From Paenibacillus plantarum (GTDB lineage: Bacteria; Bacillota; Bacilli; Paenibacillales; NBRC-103111), in NCBI RefSeq assembly GCF_013141695.1, contig NZ_WHNY01000075.1:744001-808000 (forward strand): DNA of 64,000 nucleotides, in the 5' to 3' direction. Within the stretch, counting starts at the first letter, position 1, and each line of letters starts with the position of its first letter. The notes under the pieces are model-generated. The model saw only the letters and a program-made list of their open reading frames with translations, searched no databases and was not told the DNA's origin. The translations under genes were made by a program, and so were the position numbers. Below are positions 18,459 to 26,433 of the stretch, in pieces.

Positions 18459-19130
18459 ATGAAAACATACAATAGAAAAACAAAGATATATACATTGATT
18501 TTATCGACAATGCTCTTAGCAACGGCATGTTCTTCAACACAAGAACCAGCGTCGAGTACGATGACTCCAAGTCCTAGTATGTCACCGTCGGCATCACCAA
18601 CAGCAACGCCCGCAGCGACTTCAGCGGCTAGTCCATCTGCTAGTGGGACTGTCACACCTGCAACACCGAAGCCTTCATCAACTGCAGATACTAGTACGGT
18701 TTCGAAGAAAATGAAAGATATGCTTGAACTCGCAAAGTCTGGTAAGGTCAGCGGCATTCCTTTTGCAGCGAAAACAGTATTGAGTGACGATGTCGAGAAA
18801 TTGTGGGGAAAGGCAGATAAGACAGAATCTGCAGGAAGCGGGATTTACGCGACATATAGCAAGAAAAATGCTGTTATTGGGTATAACAAGGGAAGCCAAA
18901 TCATCGATATCCGCTCTAACGATCCACAGTTACAGACACTAACGTTGACTCAGATCGAACAAGCATTAGGCAAACCGACGGATATCAAATTAAATGGAGA
19001 CGACACTATTTATATTTATCAAGCTTCACAAGAATTTCAACTCAAATTTATTATTCCCAAATCCACTGGTAAAGTAGATCATATTTCGGTATTTGATACC
19101 GTTCATTCTATTAACAACATGGCTGGTTGA
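18459..19130 (+). CDS. YjgB-like (DUF4309) lipoprotein
   Basis: 223 residues. Lipobox LATAC puts the lipidated Cys at residue 24. Residues 25-80 are a disordered linker rich in Ser, Thr, Pro and Ala, typical of wall-spanning lipoproteins. The C-terminal domain (SGKVSGIPFAAKTVLSDDV, YATYSKKNAVIGYNKG, then FIIPKSTG) matches DUF4309 of B. subtilis YjgB. Expected to be anchored on the outer face of the membrane. Function unknown. AAAGGAGA precedes the start. It converges with the XerS-like gene, 25 bases away. Confidence 0.85.
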   Translation: MKTYNRKTKIYTLILSTMLLATACSSTQEPASSTMTPSPSMSPSASPTATPAATSAASPSASGTVTPATPKPSSTADTSTVSKKMKDMLELAKSGKVSGIPFAAKTVLSDDVEKLWGKADKTESAGSGIYATYSKKNAVIGYNKGSQIIDIRSNDPQLQTLTLTQIEQALGKPTDIKLNGDDTIYIYQASQEFQLKFIIPKSTGKVDHISVFDTVHSINNMAG

Positions 19131-19155
19131 TTGACGTAAGATCAGTAACGGGGCA

Positions 19156-20238
19156 TTAAGACTCCGCGCGCTTGTCAATTGCTTCAGACATTGTACGATC
19201 TGTGAGATGCGCATAGATTTGCGTGGTCTCCGGGGAAGCATGGCCAAGCTGCTCTTGCGTTTTGTACAAGTCGTTCTGTAGGTAGTAGTCGGTAGCGAAC
19301 GAGTGTCGCAACTTATGCACAGATAAGTACGGCTTGCCAAACCTTTTCGCATATTTGATCACAAGCTCTTGAATGGCTCTCTTCGTCATACGTTCGCCTT
19401 CTTTTTTGCCATTGGCCATGGCGATGAAGAGGGCTTTTTCTTTTTTGGCTGGCTTGTATCGGGAGGAACGAATACTTAAGTAATCCGTGATGGCTTGAAT
19501 GGCATCGAGCCGGAAGTAGACGGGCGTTTTGAACGTATCGTCATTTTTACCTTTTCGATACACATGGACAAGCTTCAATTTCATATCGATATCATCAACG
19601 TTTAGGTTGAACACCTCAGATACACGAAGTCCTGAATTAAGGATTAGCGTAACGATACAGGCATCTCTGACTTTATTTAACTCATAGGCATATAGAGCTT
19701 GTTTATTCGTTGCGACATCGTGCTCATAGCCTTCCTTCACATAAGCAATAAATTCAGCAATTTCTTCTTCCTGCAGCAACTTGCCTTCGAGCTTCGCTGC
19801 ACTATCTTTGGCCTTGTGAGCACGTTTAATTTCCACTTTCGCCATCACATTTCGTTTCAGAAGCGGGTAGAAGTTATCATCTTCGGCAATTTGACTCAAA
19901 TAATGAAATAAGGAGCGCAGCGCAGACAATTTGCGGTTAATTGTAGTTTTACCATTAGCTTGTGCTTTACGAGTTGCAAGGAACATGCGAAAATTATTAA
20001 CACTGTCCATATGTAATCGCTCTAAGTCCTCAAGTGGAACTTGGTTCATGACGGTCGCCGTGCTTAAACCTTCGGCAAGAAGCCAGGAGAGGAAAATTTC
20101 ATAATCACGTACATATTCAAGAAGTGATGAAGGTGAAAGATCAGGGAGCTTATAATTAATAAATTTCTCAATATACCAAGGCATCGAAGGAACTCGTCGA
20201 TCTAACTCATGGCGGTCTTTGACTTTAATAATATTCAT
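19156..20238 (-). CDS. xerS: Tyrosine recombinase, XerS type
   Basis: 360 residues from ATG 20238 (GAGGTG seven bases upstream). GTG 20247 is an alternative. The N-terminal SAM-like core-binding domain is followed by the catalytic domain with the R-K-H-R-H-Y set: NSGLRVSEVF, HKLRHSFATDYY, LGHASPETTQIYAH with the nucleophile Tyr. The N-terminal PSMPWYIEKFINYKL and an unusually long catalytic insert match XerS, the single-recombinase dimer-resolution enzyme first described in streptococci. No phage genes or attachment sites are visible, which favours a housekeeping role. Its dif site was not found in the flanks. Confidence 0.85.
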   Translation of the reverse strand: MNIIKVKDRHELDRRVPSMPWYIEKFINYKLPDLSPSSLLEYVRDYEIFLSWLLAEGLSTATVMNQVPLEDLERLHMDSVNNFRMFLATRKAQANGKTTINRKLSALRSLFHYLSQIAEDDNFYPLLKRNVMAKVEIKRAHKAKDSAAKLEGKLLQEEEIAEFIAYVKEGYEHDVATNKQALYAYELNKVRDACIVTLILNSGLRVSEVFNLNVDDIDMKLKLVHVYRKGKNDDTFKTPVYFRLDAIQAITDYLSIRSSRYKPAKKEKALFIAMANGKKEGERMTKRAIQELVIKYAKRFGKPYLSVHKLRHSFATDYYLQNDLYKTQEQLGHASPETTQIYAHLTDRTMSEAIDKRAES

Positions 20239-20306
20239 ACGGTTCACCTCATAAGCGTCTTGCTGTTAGTATACCAGTGGATTCCCTAAATTGGTAGGCA
20301 TCGAAG

Positions 20307-20333
20307 TCAAACTATTTGGCACCCTTAAACGTC
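20307..20333 (+). promoter_or_regulatory. ECF-type promoter of the sigma/anti-sigma operon
   Basis: TCAAAC (20307-20312), 17-bp spacer and CGTC (20330-20333) match the AAC...CGTC form recognised by SigV/SigM-type ECF factors. It lies 60 bases before the sigma gene and suggests autoregulation. Confidence 0.6.
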
Positions 20334-20393
20334 TTAGCTACAACATGATTTAATTCTGATTAACCGCGCGGTAAAAGGAGCGTCATCAACGAT

Positions 20394-20903
20394 ATGACTA
20401 AGAATAGGAAGCTAGAAACCGAACTTATTACCTGTATAACGGAACATAAGGAGCAAGTATATCGACTCGCCTATAGCTATGTGAAAAATCAAGAGGATGC
20501 GCTCGACATCGTACAAGAGGCGATTCAGAAAGCATTTGCTGCTGCAGATTCGTTGAAAAGCCATGTAGCCATTAAAAGCTGGTTTTACCGAATTGTCGTC
20601 AATACCTCATTAGATTTCTTGCGAAAACATAAGAAGCTTACCGTAATGGATGATGTGACGATGGAAGCGATAACGCCTGGCAGTGAAGATGCCTATACGA
20701 ATATTGACTTGGAGAGAGCTCTGGAAGATTTGCCGACCATGTATCGCAGTGTGATTACGCTTCGTTATTTCGAAGATTTGAAGATCGATGAAATTGCGGA
20801 TGTGTTAAAAGAAAACTCGAGTACGATCAAGACTCGGCTCTACCAGGCACTTAAACTTTTACGGATAAAAATGAACGATGATACGCTTGTGGAGGTAAAC
20901 TAA
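20394..20903 (+). CDS. sigV: ECF RNA polymerase sigma factor, SigV-like
   Basis: 169 residues with sigma region 2 (YRLAYSYVKNQEDALDIVQEA, and WFYRIVVNTSLDFLRK) and region 4 (LPTMYRSVITLRYFEDLKIDEIADVL, followed by the STIKTRLYQALKLLR recognition helix). Length and sequence fit the SigV/RpoE branch. The gene ends two bases before an RsiV-like anti-sigma gene. In B. subtilis SigV is released by regulated proteolysis of RsiV when RsiV binds lysozyme, and turns on cell-wall modification. The candidate promoter at 20307 implies that it activates itself. The AAGGAG lies 13 bases before ATG 20394, somewhat far. Confidence 0.9.
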   Translation: MTKNRKLETELITCITEHKEQVYRLAYSYVKNQEDALDIVQEAIQKAFAAADSLKSHVAIKSWFYRIVVNTSLDFLRKHKKLTVMDDVTMEAITPGSEDAYTNIDLERALEDLPTMYRSVITLRYFEDLKIDEIADVLKENSSTIKTRLYQALKLLRIKMNDDTLVEVN

Positions 20904-20905
20904 CC

Positions 20906-21793
20906 ATGGATGAGAAGCTAGAACAAATGAAACAAACCTATATGGACATCCCCATTCCTGCAGAACTCGATTTCATAGTCAATCAAGCGATAAAACAACA
21001 TAGAAAAAAGCCTAGGACTAATCTGAAATGGTCATCAGTAGCTGTCGCGGCTGCAGTAATTGTATTTGTTGCGGGTCTTAATACGAGCCCAGCTTTTGCT
21101 CATTCGTTAGCGGAGATGCCTGTCGTTGGCAAACTGATCAAAGTGCTGACCTTCCGAGAATACCTATATGACGATGGCGCACATAAAGCAAAAGTAGAAG
21201 TCCCCATCATCACGAATTTGGATAACAAAGTGTTAGAGGAATCCCTAAATACGAAATACTTAGAAGAAAGCAAGAAGCTCTACACGGATTTCATGATCGA
21301 CATTGAGAAGATGAAAGCAAGTGGATTAGAGGGACACCTTGGGGTGGATAGTGGTTATATAGTAAAAACGGACAATGATCAGATCTTAGCGGTGGGCAGA
21401 TATGTTGTCAATACAGTGGGTTCTTCGTCTACCACCTTCCAATATGACACGATTGATAAGAAAAATCAGTTGCTAATCACCTTACCGAGCTTATTTAAGG
21501 ATGAGGGATATGTTCAAGTGATCAGTGATTATATTAAAGCGCAAATGATACAGCGGATGAAAGATGATCCGGCTAAAATTTATTGGGTAGAGGGTGTTCC
21601 AAATGATGTGAAGTTTTATTTTAGTTCCATTAAAAAAGATCAAAGCTTCTATATCAATAAGGATGGCAAGCTTGTGATCGTGTTTCAGAAATATGAGGTT
21701 ACACCAGGTTATATGGGGACACCGGAATTCATCATACCGACCAACCTTTTAGTTGATCAATTAAGTACACATGCTTATCTTTTGCCCGAATAA
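20906..21793 (+). CDS. rsiV: RsiV-like membrane anti-sigma factor
   Basis: 295 residues. A short cytoplasmic domain (about 1-40) is followed by one membrane helix (WSSVAVAAAVIVFVAGL, about 42-60) and an extracellular domain with the DUF3298 signature FQKYEVTPGYMGTPEF near the C-terminus, as in RsiV. In B. subtilis that outer domain binds lysozyme, and signal peptidase cleavage then starts degradation of the anti-sigma. An Ala-rich signal-peptidase-like site (SPAFAHS) follows the helix here. Translationally coupled to the sigma factor gene, two bases apart. Whether this homologue senses lysozyme is inferred. Confidence 0.88.
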   Translation: MDEKLEQMKQTYMDIPIPAELDFIVNQAIKQHRKKPRTNLKWSSVAVAAAVIVFVAGLNTSPAFAHSLAEMPVVGKLIKVLTFREYLYDDGAHKAKVEVPIITNLDNKVLEESLNTKYLEESKKLYTDFMIDIEKMKASGLEGHLGVDSGYIVKTDNDQILAVGRYVVNTVGSSSTTFQYDTIDKKNQLLITLPSLFKDEGYVQVISDYIKAQMIQRMKDDPAKIYWVEGVPNDVKFYFSSIKKDQSFYINKDGKLVIVFQKYEVTPGYMGTPEFIIPTNLLVDQLSTHAYLLPE

Positions 21794-21852
21794 AAAAGGA
21801 CTAGGTTGCCTACATTAATTGGGTATGCAAAACATCAGCTGGGGGTATTACC

Positions 21853-22092
21853 ATGCCGCAACAAAAGGAACTTGGTTTAGCGCAAATCAAAGATGTTGCC
21901 CAAAAAGCAGAGCAAGCAGCCGAACAAACTTTGCAGGTTGCTCAGCAAATCTATTCACAAGCTACAGCAGCGGCGCTTACGGAAGCCGAGCAGCAGTTAG
22001 AGGATCTTCAATCTCAAATCAAGCAAGCGCAGCAGAAAACAGAAGATCTGAAGCAGGAAATTAAATCGCAGAGTGAGTCCACACAGTCATAG
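21853..22092 (+). CDS. Small coiled-coil protein, 79 residues
   Basis: ATG 21853 is preceded by GGGGG. The product is almost entirely Ala, Gln, Glu, Lys and Ser in heptad-like order (QKAEQAAEQTLQVAQQIY, QSQIKQAQQKTEDLKQE), so a helical coiled coil is expected. No signal or membrane segment. It lies 59 bases after rsiV and may be read from the same promoter. Family not recognised. The overlapping frame 21819-22064 is a shadow. Confidence 0.68.
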   Translation: MPQQKELGLAQIKDVAQKAEQAAEQTLQVAQQIYSQATAAALTEAEQQLEDLQSQIKQAQQKTEDLKQEIKSQSESTQS

Positions 22093-22168
22093 TATCTGAA
22101 TGAAGCTACAATGAGACCCCACATTCGTGGGGTTGAACAACTCGCAGGAAGATAGAGGAGGAGACATT

Positions 22169-22432
22169 ATGCCGCGACGTCGTAATAGTGGTCCACATAC
22201 GATTGATCCGAATAAAGCCATGATCCAATCCGTACATTATGAAAATGGAAGTATTGGGGCTGTTCAATTTCAAAATGGCCAAGTGGTCGATGTCCAGACT
22301 GCAATTGAGATGACCGAAGCCGATTTAATTGAAGATGCGAATACGGGGGTCAATCGGAAAGGCGAGAAAACCTTGCGTTCCTATCCGGATGGAGACCCAA
22401 GCAATAATTTATCAAATTTACCGCGATTTTAA
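22169..22432 (+). CDS. DUF3892-like protein, 87 residues
   Basis: Start ATG 22169 is set by GAGGAGGAG just upstream. The protein reads MPRRRNSGPHTIDPNKAM, then a domain with GAVQFQNGQVVDVQTAIEM and a C-terminal YPDGDPSNNLSNLPRF, which resembles DUF3892 proteins common in Bacillales. Function unknown. Terminated by the hairpin at 22441. Confidence 0.72.
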   Translation: MPRRRNSGPHTIDPNKAMIQSVHYENGSIGAVQFQNGQVVDVQTAIEMTEADLIEDANTGVNRKGEKTLRSYPDGDPSNNLSNLPRF

Positions 22433-22440
22433 AGAAAATG

Positions 22441-22478
22441 AAAAGCTGTTTACCATTCATTGGTGAACAGCTTTTTTG
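22441..22478 (+). terminator. Terminator of the DUF3892-like gene
   Basis: Stem AAAAGCTGTT plus ACCA with TGGT plus AACAGCTTTT, and a T6 tract. Confidence 0.85.
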
Positions 22479-22484
22479 CGCATT

Positions 22485-22514
22485 AAAAAAGCTGCTGAGT
22501 ATCTCAGCAGCTTT
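22485..22514 (-). terminator. Terminator of the small membrane protein gene
   Basis: Perfect 12-bp stem AAAGCTGCTGAG/CTCAGCAGCTTT with a 3-nt loop. The T6 tract lies on the minus strand. Confidence 0.85.
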
Positions 22515-22530
22515 GAATGCGATTGCAAAA

Positions 22531-22815
22531 TTATTTTTTAAAATAGCCTCCAACATAATTGTAGAGGACGCCAAGCACACCGATATAATAGGCGATTTTG
22601 ATAATGAAATCGGTATGATCTAGCGGCATCATGTTGGAAAGTAAGAATAATGGGAACACAAAGTACAAAAGGTCTCTCAAGTAATTTGTAATCGTAGAAC
22701 TGGAGAACGTGCCAGATGAGAACGATTTGAACAAGTCTACTACAAAGCTAAGACCCATGACTCCCAAGACAAGCCACATTGCATAAAGCATTAAACCCGA
22801 TAGTGTAAGTGCCAT
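22531..22815 (-). CDS. Small membrane protein, 94 residues
   Basis: Three hydrophobic helices (about 5-27, 48-62 and 70-90) joined by short loops, the middle one containing SSGTFSSSTITNYLRD. The start at 22815 has a GGGGGTGA ribosome site and the gene ends at its own terminator. No family recognised. Probably an integral membrane protein of unknown role. Confidence 0.75.
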   Translation of the reverse strand: MALTLSGLMLYAMWLVLGVMGLSFVVDLFKSFSSGTFSSSTITNYLRDLLYFVFPLFLLSNMMPLDHTDFIIKIAYYIGVLGVLYNYVGGYFKK

Positions 22816-22907
22816 GTCTGATTCACCCCCACATACGAAGATTCGCTTTCAATCTATCATATGCGGCAATGTGACAAGTCGTGCTAGGTAGTCGGAAATT
22901 TTTGTGA

Positions 22908-23780
22908 CTAGGTGTGCATCGTATTTCGGAAGATATGTGGGGAGACGCCTACATACTTTTTGAAAATACGCGAGAAGTAGAAGACGTCTTTATAACCGAG
23001 CGAGTCGGCAATTTCCTTTACGGAATTCGACGTATTCAACAAAATATTTTTGGCTTCAGCCATTTTCATTCTATGCATATAGGTATTTAGCGGATAACCG
23101 GAATAATCACTAACGATTCTACGAAGGGTAGAAAGTGAAATGTGATGTCGTTTCGCAATGCTATGCGCATCAAATGGTTGATATAACGAATCACTGAGCT
23201 CATTGATAAGATTGATGAATTGTCCCGACTTCGTTGTTTCCGTTGTGGCTTCCGCTCGCTGAATGAATTCAAATAATAATGACTCAATAAGTAAAGCTGC
23301 ACGATCAATATTAGCAGGAATGCCACTTTCCATGGCGATGAAAATTCGCTCAATCCGATTATGCTGGGCAGCATCCTCATAACCAACCTGTTTCACTTGA
23401 TCTAAATTGGTCAGCCAACTGTTCTGCCATTCCTTCACACGGCTGCCTTCGAGCGTAAAATAATACTCATCCCAGAAGCCTCCGGGATCAGGCCCATATT
23501 GATAAACTTGATTTGGCCGGAAGAAGAAGAGGCTGCCGCTTTCCACTTTTTGAACCGGTCCATCATTGACTCGGTAAGTTCCCTTGCCTCCTGCGATATA
23601 TACTATGGCAAAGCTTTCGAATTTGGCATGTCCACGAAACATAATCCGCCCAGGCAGATGTCCGACATGTTGAATCCGTAGAGATTGCAGTTTTAATTTA
23701 CTAGCATCGATAGGTAAAGTAATGATTCGAAGTGGATAAGGACTTATCGTATCGTCCATGAACCTAGGCATAACATACAT
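22908..23780 (-). CDS. AraC-family transcriptional regulator
   Basis: 290 residues. The N-terminal 150 residues form a cupin-like ligand domain (YIAGGKGTYRVNDGPVQKV, FFRPNQVYQYGPDPGG). The C-terminal 100 residues hold two helix-turn-helix units of AraC/XylS type (AHSIAKRHHISLSTLRRIVSD and SNSVKEIADSLGYKDVFYFSRIFKK). It reads divergently from an MFS transporter gene, so control of that transporter is likely. ATG 23780 abuts its GGAAGGA, so the in-frame ATG at 23771 may be the true start. The effector is probably a sugar or similar small molecule. Confidence 0.9.
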   Translation of the reverse strand: MYVMPRFMDDTISPYPLRIITLPIDASKLKLQSLRIQHVGHLPGRIMFRGHAKFESFAIVYIAGGKGTYRVNDGPVQKVESGSLFFFRPNQVYQYGPDPGGFWDEYYFTLEGSRVKEWQNSWLTNLDQVKQVGYEDAAQHNRIERIFIAMESGIPANIDRAALLIESLLFEFIQRAEATTETTKSGQFINLINELSDSLYQPFDAHSIAKRHHISLSTLRRIVSDYSGYPLNTYMHRMKMAEAKNILLNTSNSVKEIADSLGYKDVFYFSRIFKKYVGVSPHIFRNTMHT

Positions 23781-23912
23781 TCCTTCCGAACGGACTCCGT
23801 GATATGATTGTGAAAGTTAAACCGCATAAACTTTCGTATATGTTCATTATAAGGGAGAATCTATGCCTACGTAACTAGTTTATAAAAAATTCGTTCAGAA
23901 AGAGTGGACAAC

Positions 23913-25112
23913 ATGACGACCGCATTAAAACGACTATTATGGATGAATATAAGTTCTGGCATTATTTTTAACTATATGGGCATATTTATTAATCTTTTTA
24001 TTTGGGAAAAAGGAAATCAAATCTTCGACGTTGCGTGGTTTAATCTCGTTATGTTCCTAGCTTGGGGAGTGGCCTTTATGTACGGTGCCAATCTTCTATC
24101 TAAATTTACGATAGGCTCCGTGATGCGAGTTGCTGCCATTGGGGCAGGTGTCACATTTGTCCTACTATCCTGGGTGCATTTTGAGCCGAAAATCCTATAT
24201 ATTACTTTGATCGCAATCCCTGTAGGGCTGACGAACGGTTTATATGGCTCTGCGAATAATATGGGGATCTCGCTATTCGGAAAAGGGAAGGAGTTTAGCG
24301 TATTTTTTTCCGCAGTGAGTGTGATCGGTCAGTTAATTTCTTTCCTTAATCCATTATTCTTTGCAGTGATCATTAAGTGGATGGGATTCACTGCATCCTT
24401 CTTCATTATGTTCATCTTCATCGCACTTATGATTTTCACATCGTATTTCGTTCCACCTATTTCGTTAAAAGAAGCGAATGAACCCGTTTTTCGTAAGTTC
24501 CGCTTGGGCCAAGTATTTGCAACTCCACAATTGAAATGGATGATTCCTTCGCTTATTGCTGGCGGATTTTTCATTCAGTTTCAGGGGATATTCTCACTAA
24601 TCTTTACCTTTTCGGTCACACAAGATAAGCTCAGCATTGCATTGTTGCAAATTATGTACACATCGTTCACGATTGCCTGTGTATTCATCTATCGACGTTT
24701 AAGTCGTACGCGTAAGATAAGTGACAATAAATGGTTAACCTTTGGGATGGCAGCCGCGGCGGCAGGTTTCTTGTTAGCGTTATTCCCGACACCTTTGATT
24801 CTGATTCTTTCCAACATATTAACGACGATCGGATTGTTTTTCTTCGGCACAATTTGGAGTTCCCGACAATTTCTTGTGACCTATCCATTAGAACCGATTC
24901 ATCAAACGAGGGTGATGGTATGGCGCGAACTCATCCTTGTTATTTCAAGAATGTTCCTACTGGCGTTGATCCTCGGGATTCAGGATTTTGATGGAAACGT
25001 ATTTAAGGCTGTGATGATCTTTAGTTTCTCAAGCGCCTTGTTAATCCCCTATTTTTCAAGAAAAAGTGATGAGTCAGCAGAAAATATGGTCATAAAAGGC
25101 GTGGAATCTTAG
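23913..25112 (+). CDS. MFS transporter
   Basis: About 399 residues with eleven to twelve hydrophobic segments in the usual six-plus-six layout and a central loop around residues 190-210 (PPISLKEANEPVFRKFR). ATG 23913 is preferred over GTG 23904 because AGAAAGAG stands eight bases before it. The family contains uptake and efflux carriers. Substrate unknown. Divergent from an AraC regulator across a 130-bp promoter region. A weak T-rich end (GTTTTTTTT) follows the stop. Confidence 0.85.
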   Translation: MTTALKRLLWMNISSGIIFNYMGIFINLFIWEKGNQIFDVAWFNLVMFLAWGVAFMYGANLLSKFTIGSVMRVAAIGAGVTFVLLSWVHFEPKILYITLIAIPVGLTNGLYGSANNMGISLFGKGKEFSVFFSAVSVIGQLISFLNPLFFAVIIKWMGFTASFFIMFIFIALMIFTSYFVPPISLKEANEPVFRKFRLGQVFATPQLKWMIPSLIAGGFFIQFQGIFSLIFTFSVTQDKLSIALLQIMYTSFTIACVFIYRRLSRTRKISDNKWLTFGMAAAAAGFLLALFPTPLILILSNILTTIGLFFFGTIWSSRQFLVTYPLEPIHQTRVMVWRELILVISRMFLLALILGIQDFDGNVFKAVMIFSFSSALLIPYFSRKSDESAENMVIKGVES

Positions 25113-25737
25113 GATTCCCGTTTTTTTTGAAAGATAAGAATTTATATGTTTGGGGTTTACGAGAATCACGATAGGGGTGTTGTGAAAGCGGCCCCCCCTT
25201 TCTAAAAAAAGGGTAGTTGGAAGACTTCACCTAAGTTAACCGTTGCTGTTGGGATAAGAGCAGCAGAGGGAACCAGTTGTGATGCAAGTTAGCTTTCATT
25301 TTTTTCTGCGTTACGGACAGGAGAGCCGTTATTTAGTAAGAAAAGCAGGGAGTCCAAATGCTAACGGCCGCCATGGCCGTTATTCAGTCCCTTGCCACAC
25401 ATGTTGGCACACAAATCAGTCAATAACGCTTCTGGTGTCCATTAAAAATCAAAACGGCCTCATTTTTAGCTATTAGAGGCTGTCATGTCTGTTAGAAAAT
25501 TCAACCATCCTCTTTTTGCAATACTCTTTATGTTTGGGAAGAATATGCTCGCCTGTTTAACTTGAAACATGGATAACCCTCCCTATACACTTCAGATTGG
25601 GTTTTTACAAAGGACCTGAGGCAGAGAATCAGGTTTATTTTGTGTCATATTTTAATTTAATGAGATAAATTATTAATGTCATTAATTAAATATTCGAGGT
25701 AAATTCCTTCATCGAGATGGGGCAGATGGGGAAACTA
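25113..25737. other. Long non-coding stretch with palindromes
   Basis: No frame with a ribosome site is visible. It contains a perfect 8-bp palindrome TAACGGCC-GCCAT-GGCCGTTA (25363-25383), a nearby related segment ACGGACAGGAGAGCCGT (25311-25327), a TGCCACACATGTTGGCA palindrome-like segment (25392-25408) and a GCCTC/GAGGC hairpin (25456-25479). This has the look of a decayed Paenibacillus-type intergenic repeat. Confidence 0.45.
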
Positions 25738-25746
25738 TGGTATAAT
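25738..25746 (+). promoter_or_regulatory. Extended -10 promoter candidate for ywbE
   Basis: TGGTATAAT (25738-25746) matches TGnTATAAT. The transcript would start near 25753, which rules out the in-frame ATG at 25745 as a start and supports ATG 25787. Confidence 0.5.
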
Positions 25747-25786
25747 GAATCAACATTATGGCATGAAAGCAGGCGACTTAGGCAGC

Positions 25787-25990
25787 ATGAATGGACAAAA
25801 TCGGAAAGATGTTGTACCTGGCAGAGAAGTGAACATCGTGTTAAAGCAAGATCAAAGAAGCGGGAAACTTACACGCGGGATCGTGAAGGATTTATTAACG
25901 AACTCACCTACACATCCTCATGGTATAAAAGTAAGACTCACAGATGGCCAAGTCGGCCGTGTGAAAGAAATTATTACGCCGTCCAACTGA
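25787..25990 (+). CDS. ywbE: YwbE family protein (DUF2196)
   Basis: 67 residues from ATG 25787, the usual size of YwbE. The frame opens at 25745, but that codon overlaps a -10 box. The sequence VVPGREVNIVLKQDQRSGKL, then TNSPTHPHGIKVRL and GQVGRV, is the full family signature. The fold is probably a small KOW-like beta barrel suggestive of nucleic-acid binding. No function is established. The next gene starts 23 bases downstream behind GGAGGAGAA. Confidence 0.85.
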   Translation: MNGQNRKDVVPGREVNIVLKQDQRSGKLTRGIVKDLLTNSPTHPHGIKVRLTDGQVGRVKEIITPSN

Positions 25991-26013
25991 CGGAACATGG
26001 AGGAGAATAGGGG

Positions 26014-26265
26014 ATGGCAAAAGCAAAGGTAGCGAAGCGGCCTACACGTGATGAATTCGTTTTAGAAGAAATCGGGAACCAGTTGTCGGAAGCGAAGATG
26101 GAGAATTCCGAGATTGTGTTAACGGTTTGGGGACGCGAAGAAACCGTGCGAGGCACGATCTCGACGATGGATTCACGTACAGGAAGAGTACATATGGATT
26201 GCAAAGGCGAGTTGGATAAGGTGCCGTTTATGGATATTATGAAGGTGGAGTATCCGCGGGATTAA
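26014..26265 (+). CDS. YolD-like family protein
   Basis: 83 residues resembling the YolD-like family. The segment GREETVRGTISTMDSRTGRVHM is a YolD-type strand pattern, followed by FMDIMKVEYP. B. subtilis YolD-like proteins are often encoded next to UV-damage polymerase genes, but none is present here. It is co-oriented with ywbE and followed by a long terminator. Family assignment moderate. Confidence 0.7.
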   Translation: MAKAKVAKRPTRDEFVLEEIGNQLSEAKMENSEIVLTVWGREETVRGTISTMDSRTGRVHMDCKGELDKVPFMDIMKVEYPRD

Positions 26266-26294
26266 TCGGTACTTCTGAGGTTTTCCCAACAATA

Positions 26295-26366
26295 CGCTTA
26301 TTCTTAACTCTAGTAAATGACCAGTGTAACGAAACTGGTTCTGAGTCTAAGAATAAGCGATTTTTC
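26295..26366 (+). terminator. Long-stem terminator after the YolD-like gene
   Basis: 12-bp outer stem CGCTTATTCTTA/TAAGAATAAGCG enclosing a small CCAGT/ACTGG hairpin, followed by ATTTTT. Confidence 0.75.
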
Positions 26367-26433
26367 ATCTCGAAAAATTGCACTAAATCTATATTTAACG
26401 CAATTTAGTTTGTAAGGAACGGAGTTTACTAGA

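Noticed and set aside
20255..20300. Possible dif-like inverted repeat upstream of the XerS gene (TACCAGTGG...AATTGGTA)
   Set aside because: Arms agree at only about 7 of 11 positions and the site overlaps the likely recombinase promoter. Not enough to call a recombination site.
21819..22064. Frame overlapping the 79-residue coiled-coil gene
   Set aside because: The 21853 frame has the better ribosome site and a sensible coiled-coil product. The other encodes a Ser/Cys-rich shadow.
25279..25476. 65-codon frame in the long intergenic stretch
   Set aside because: No ribosome site, and the frame runs across palindromes. Sequence looks non-coding.
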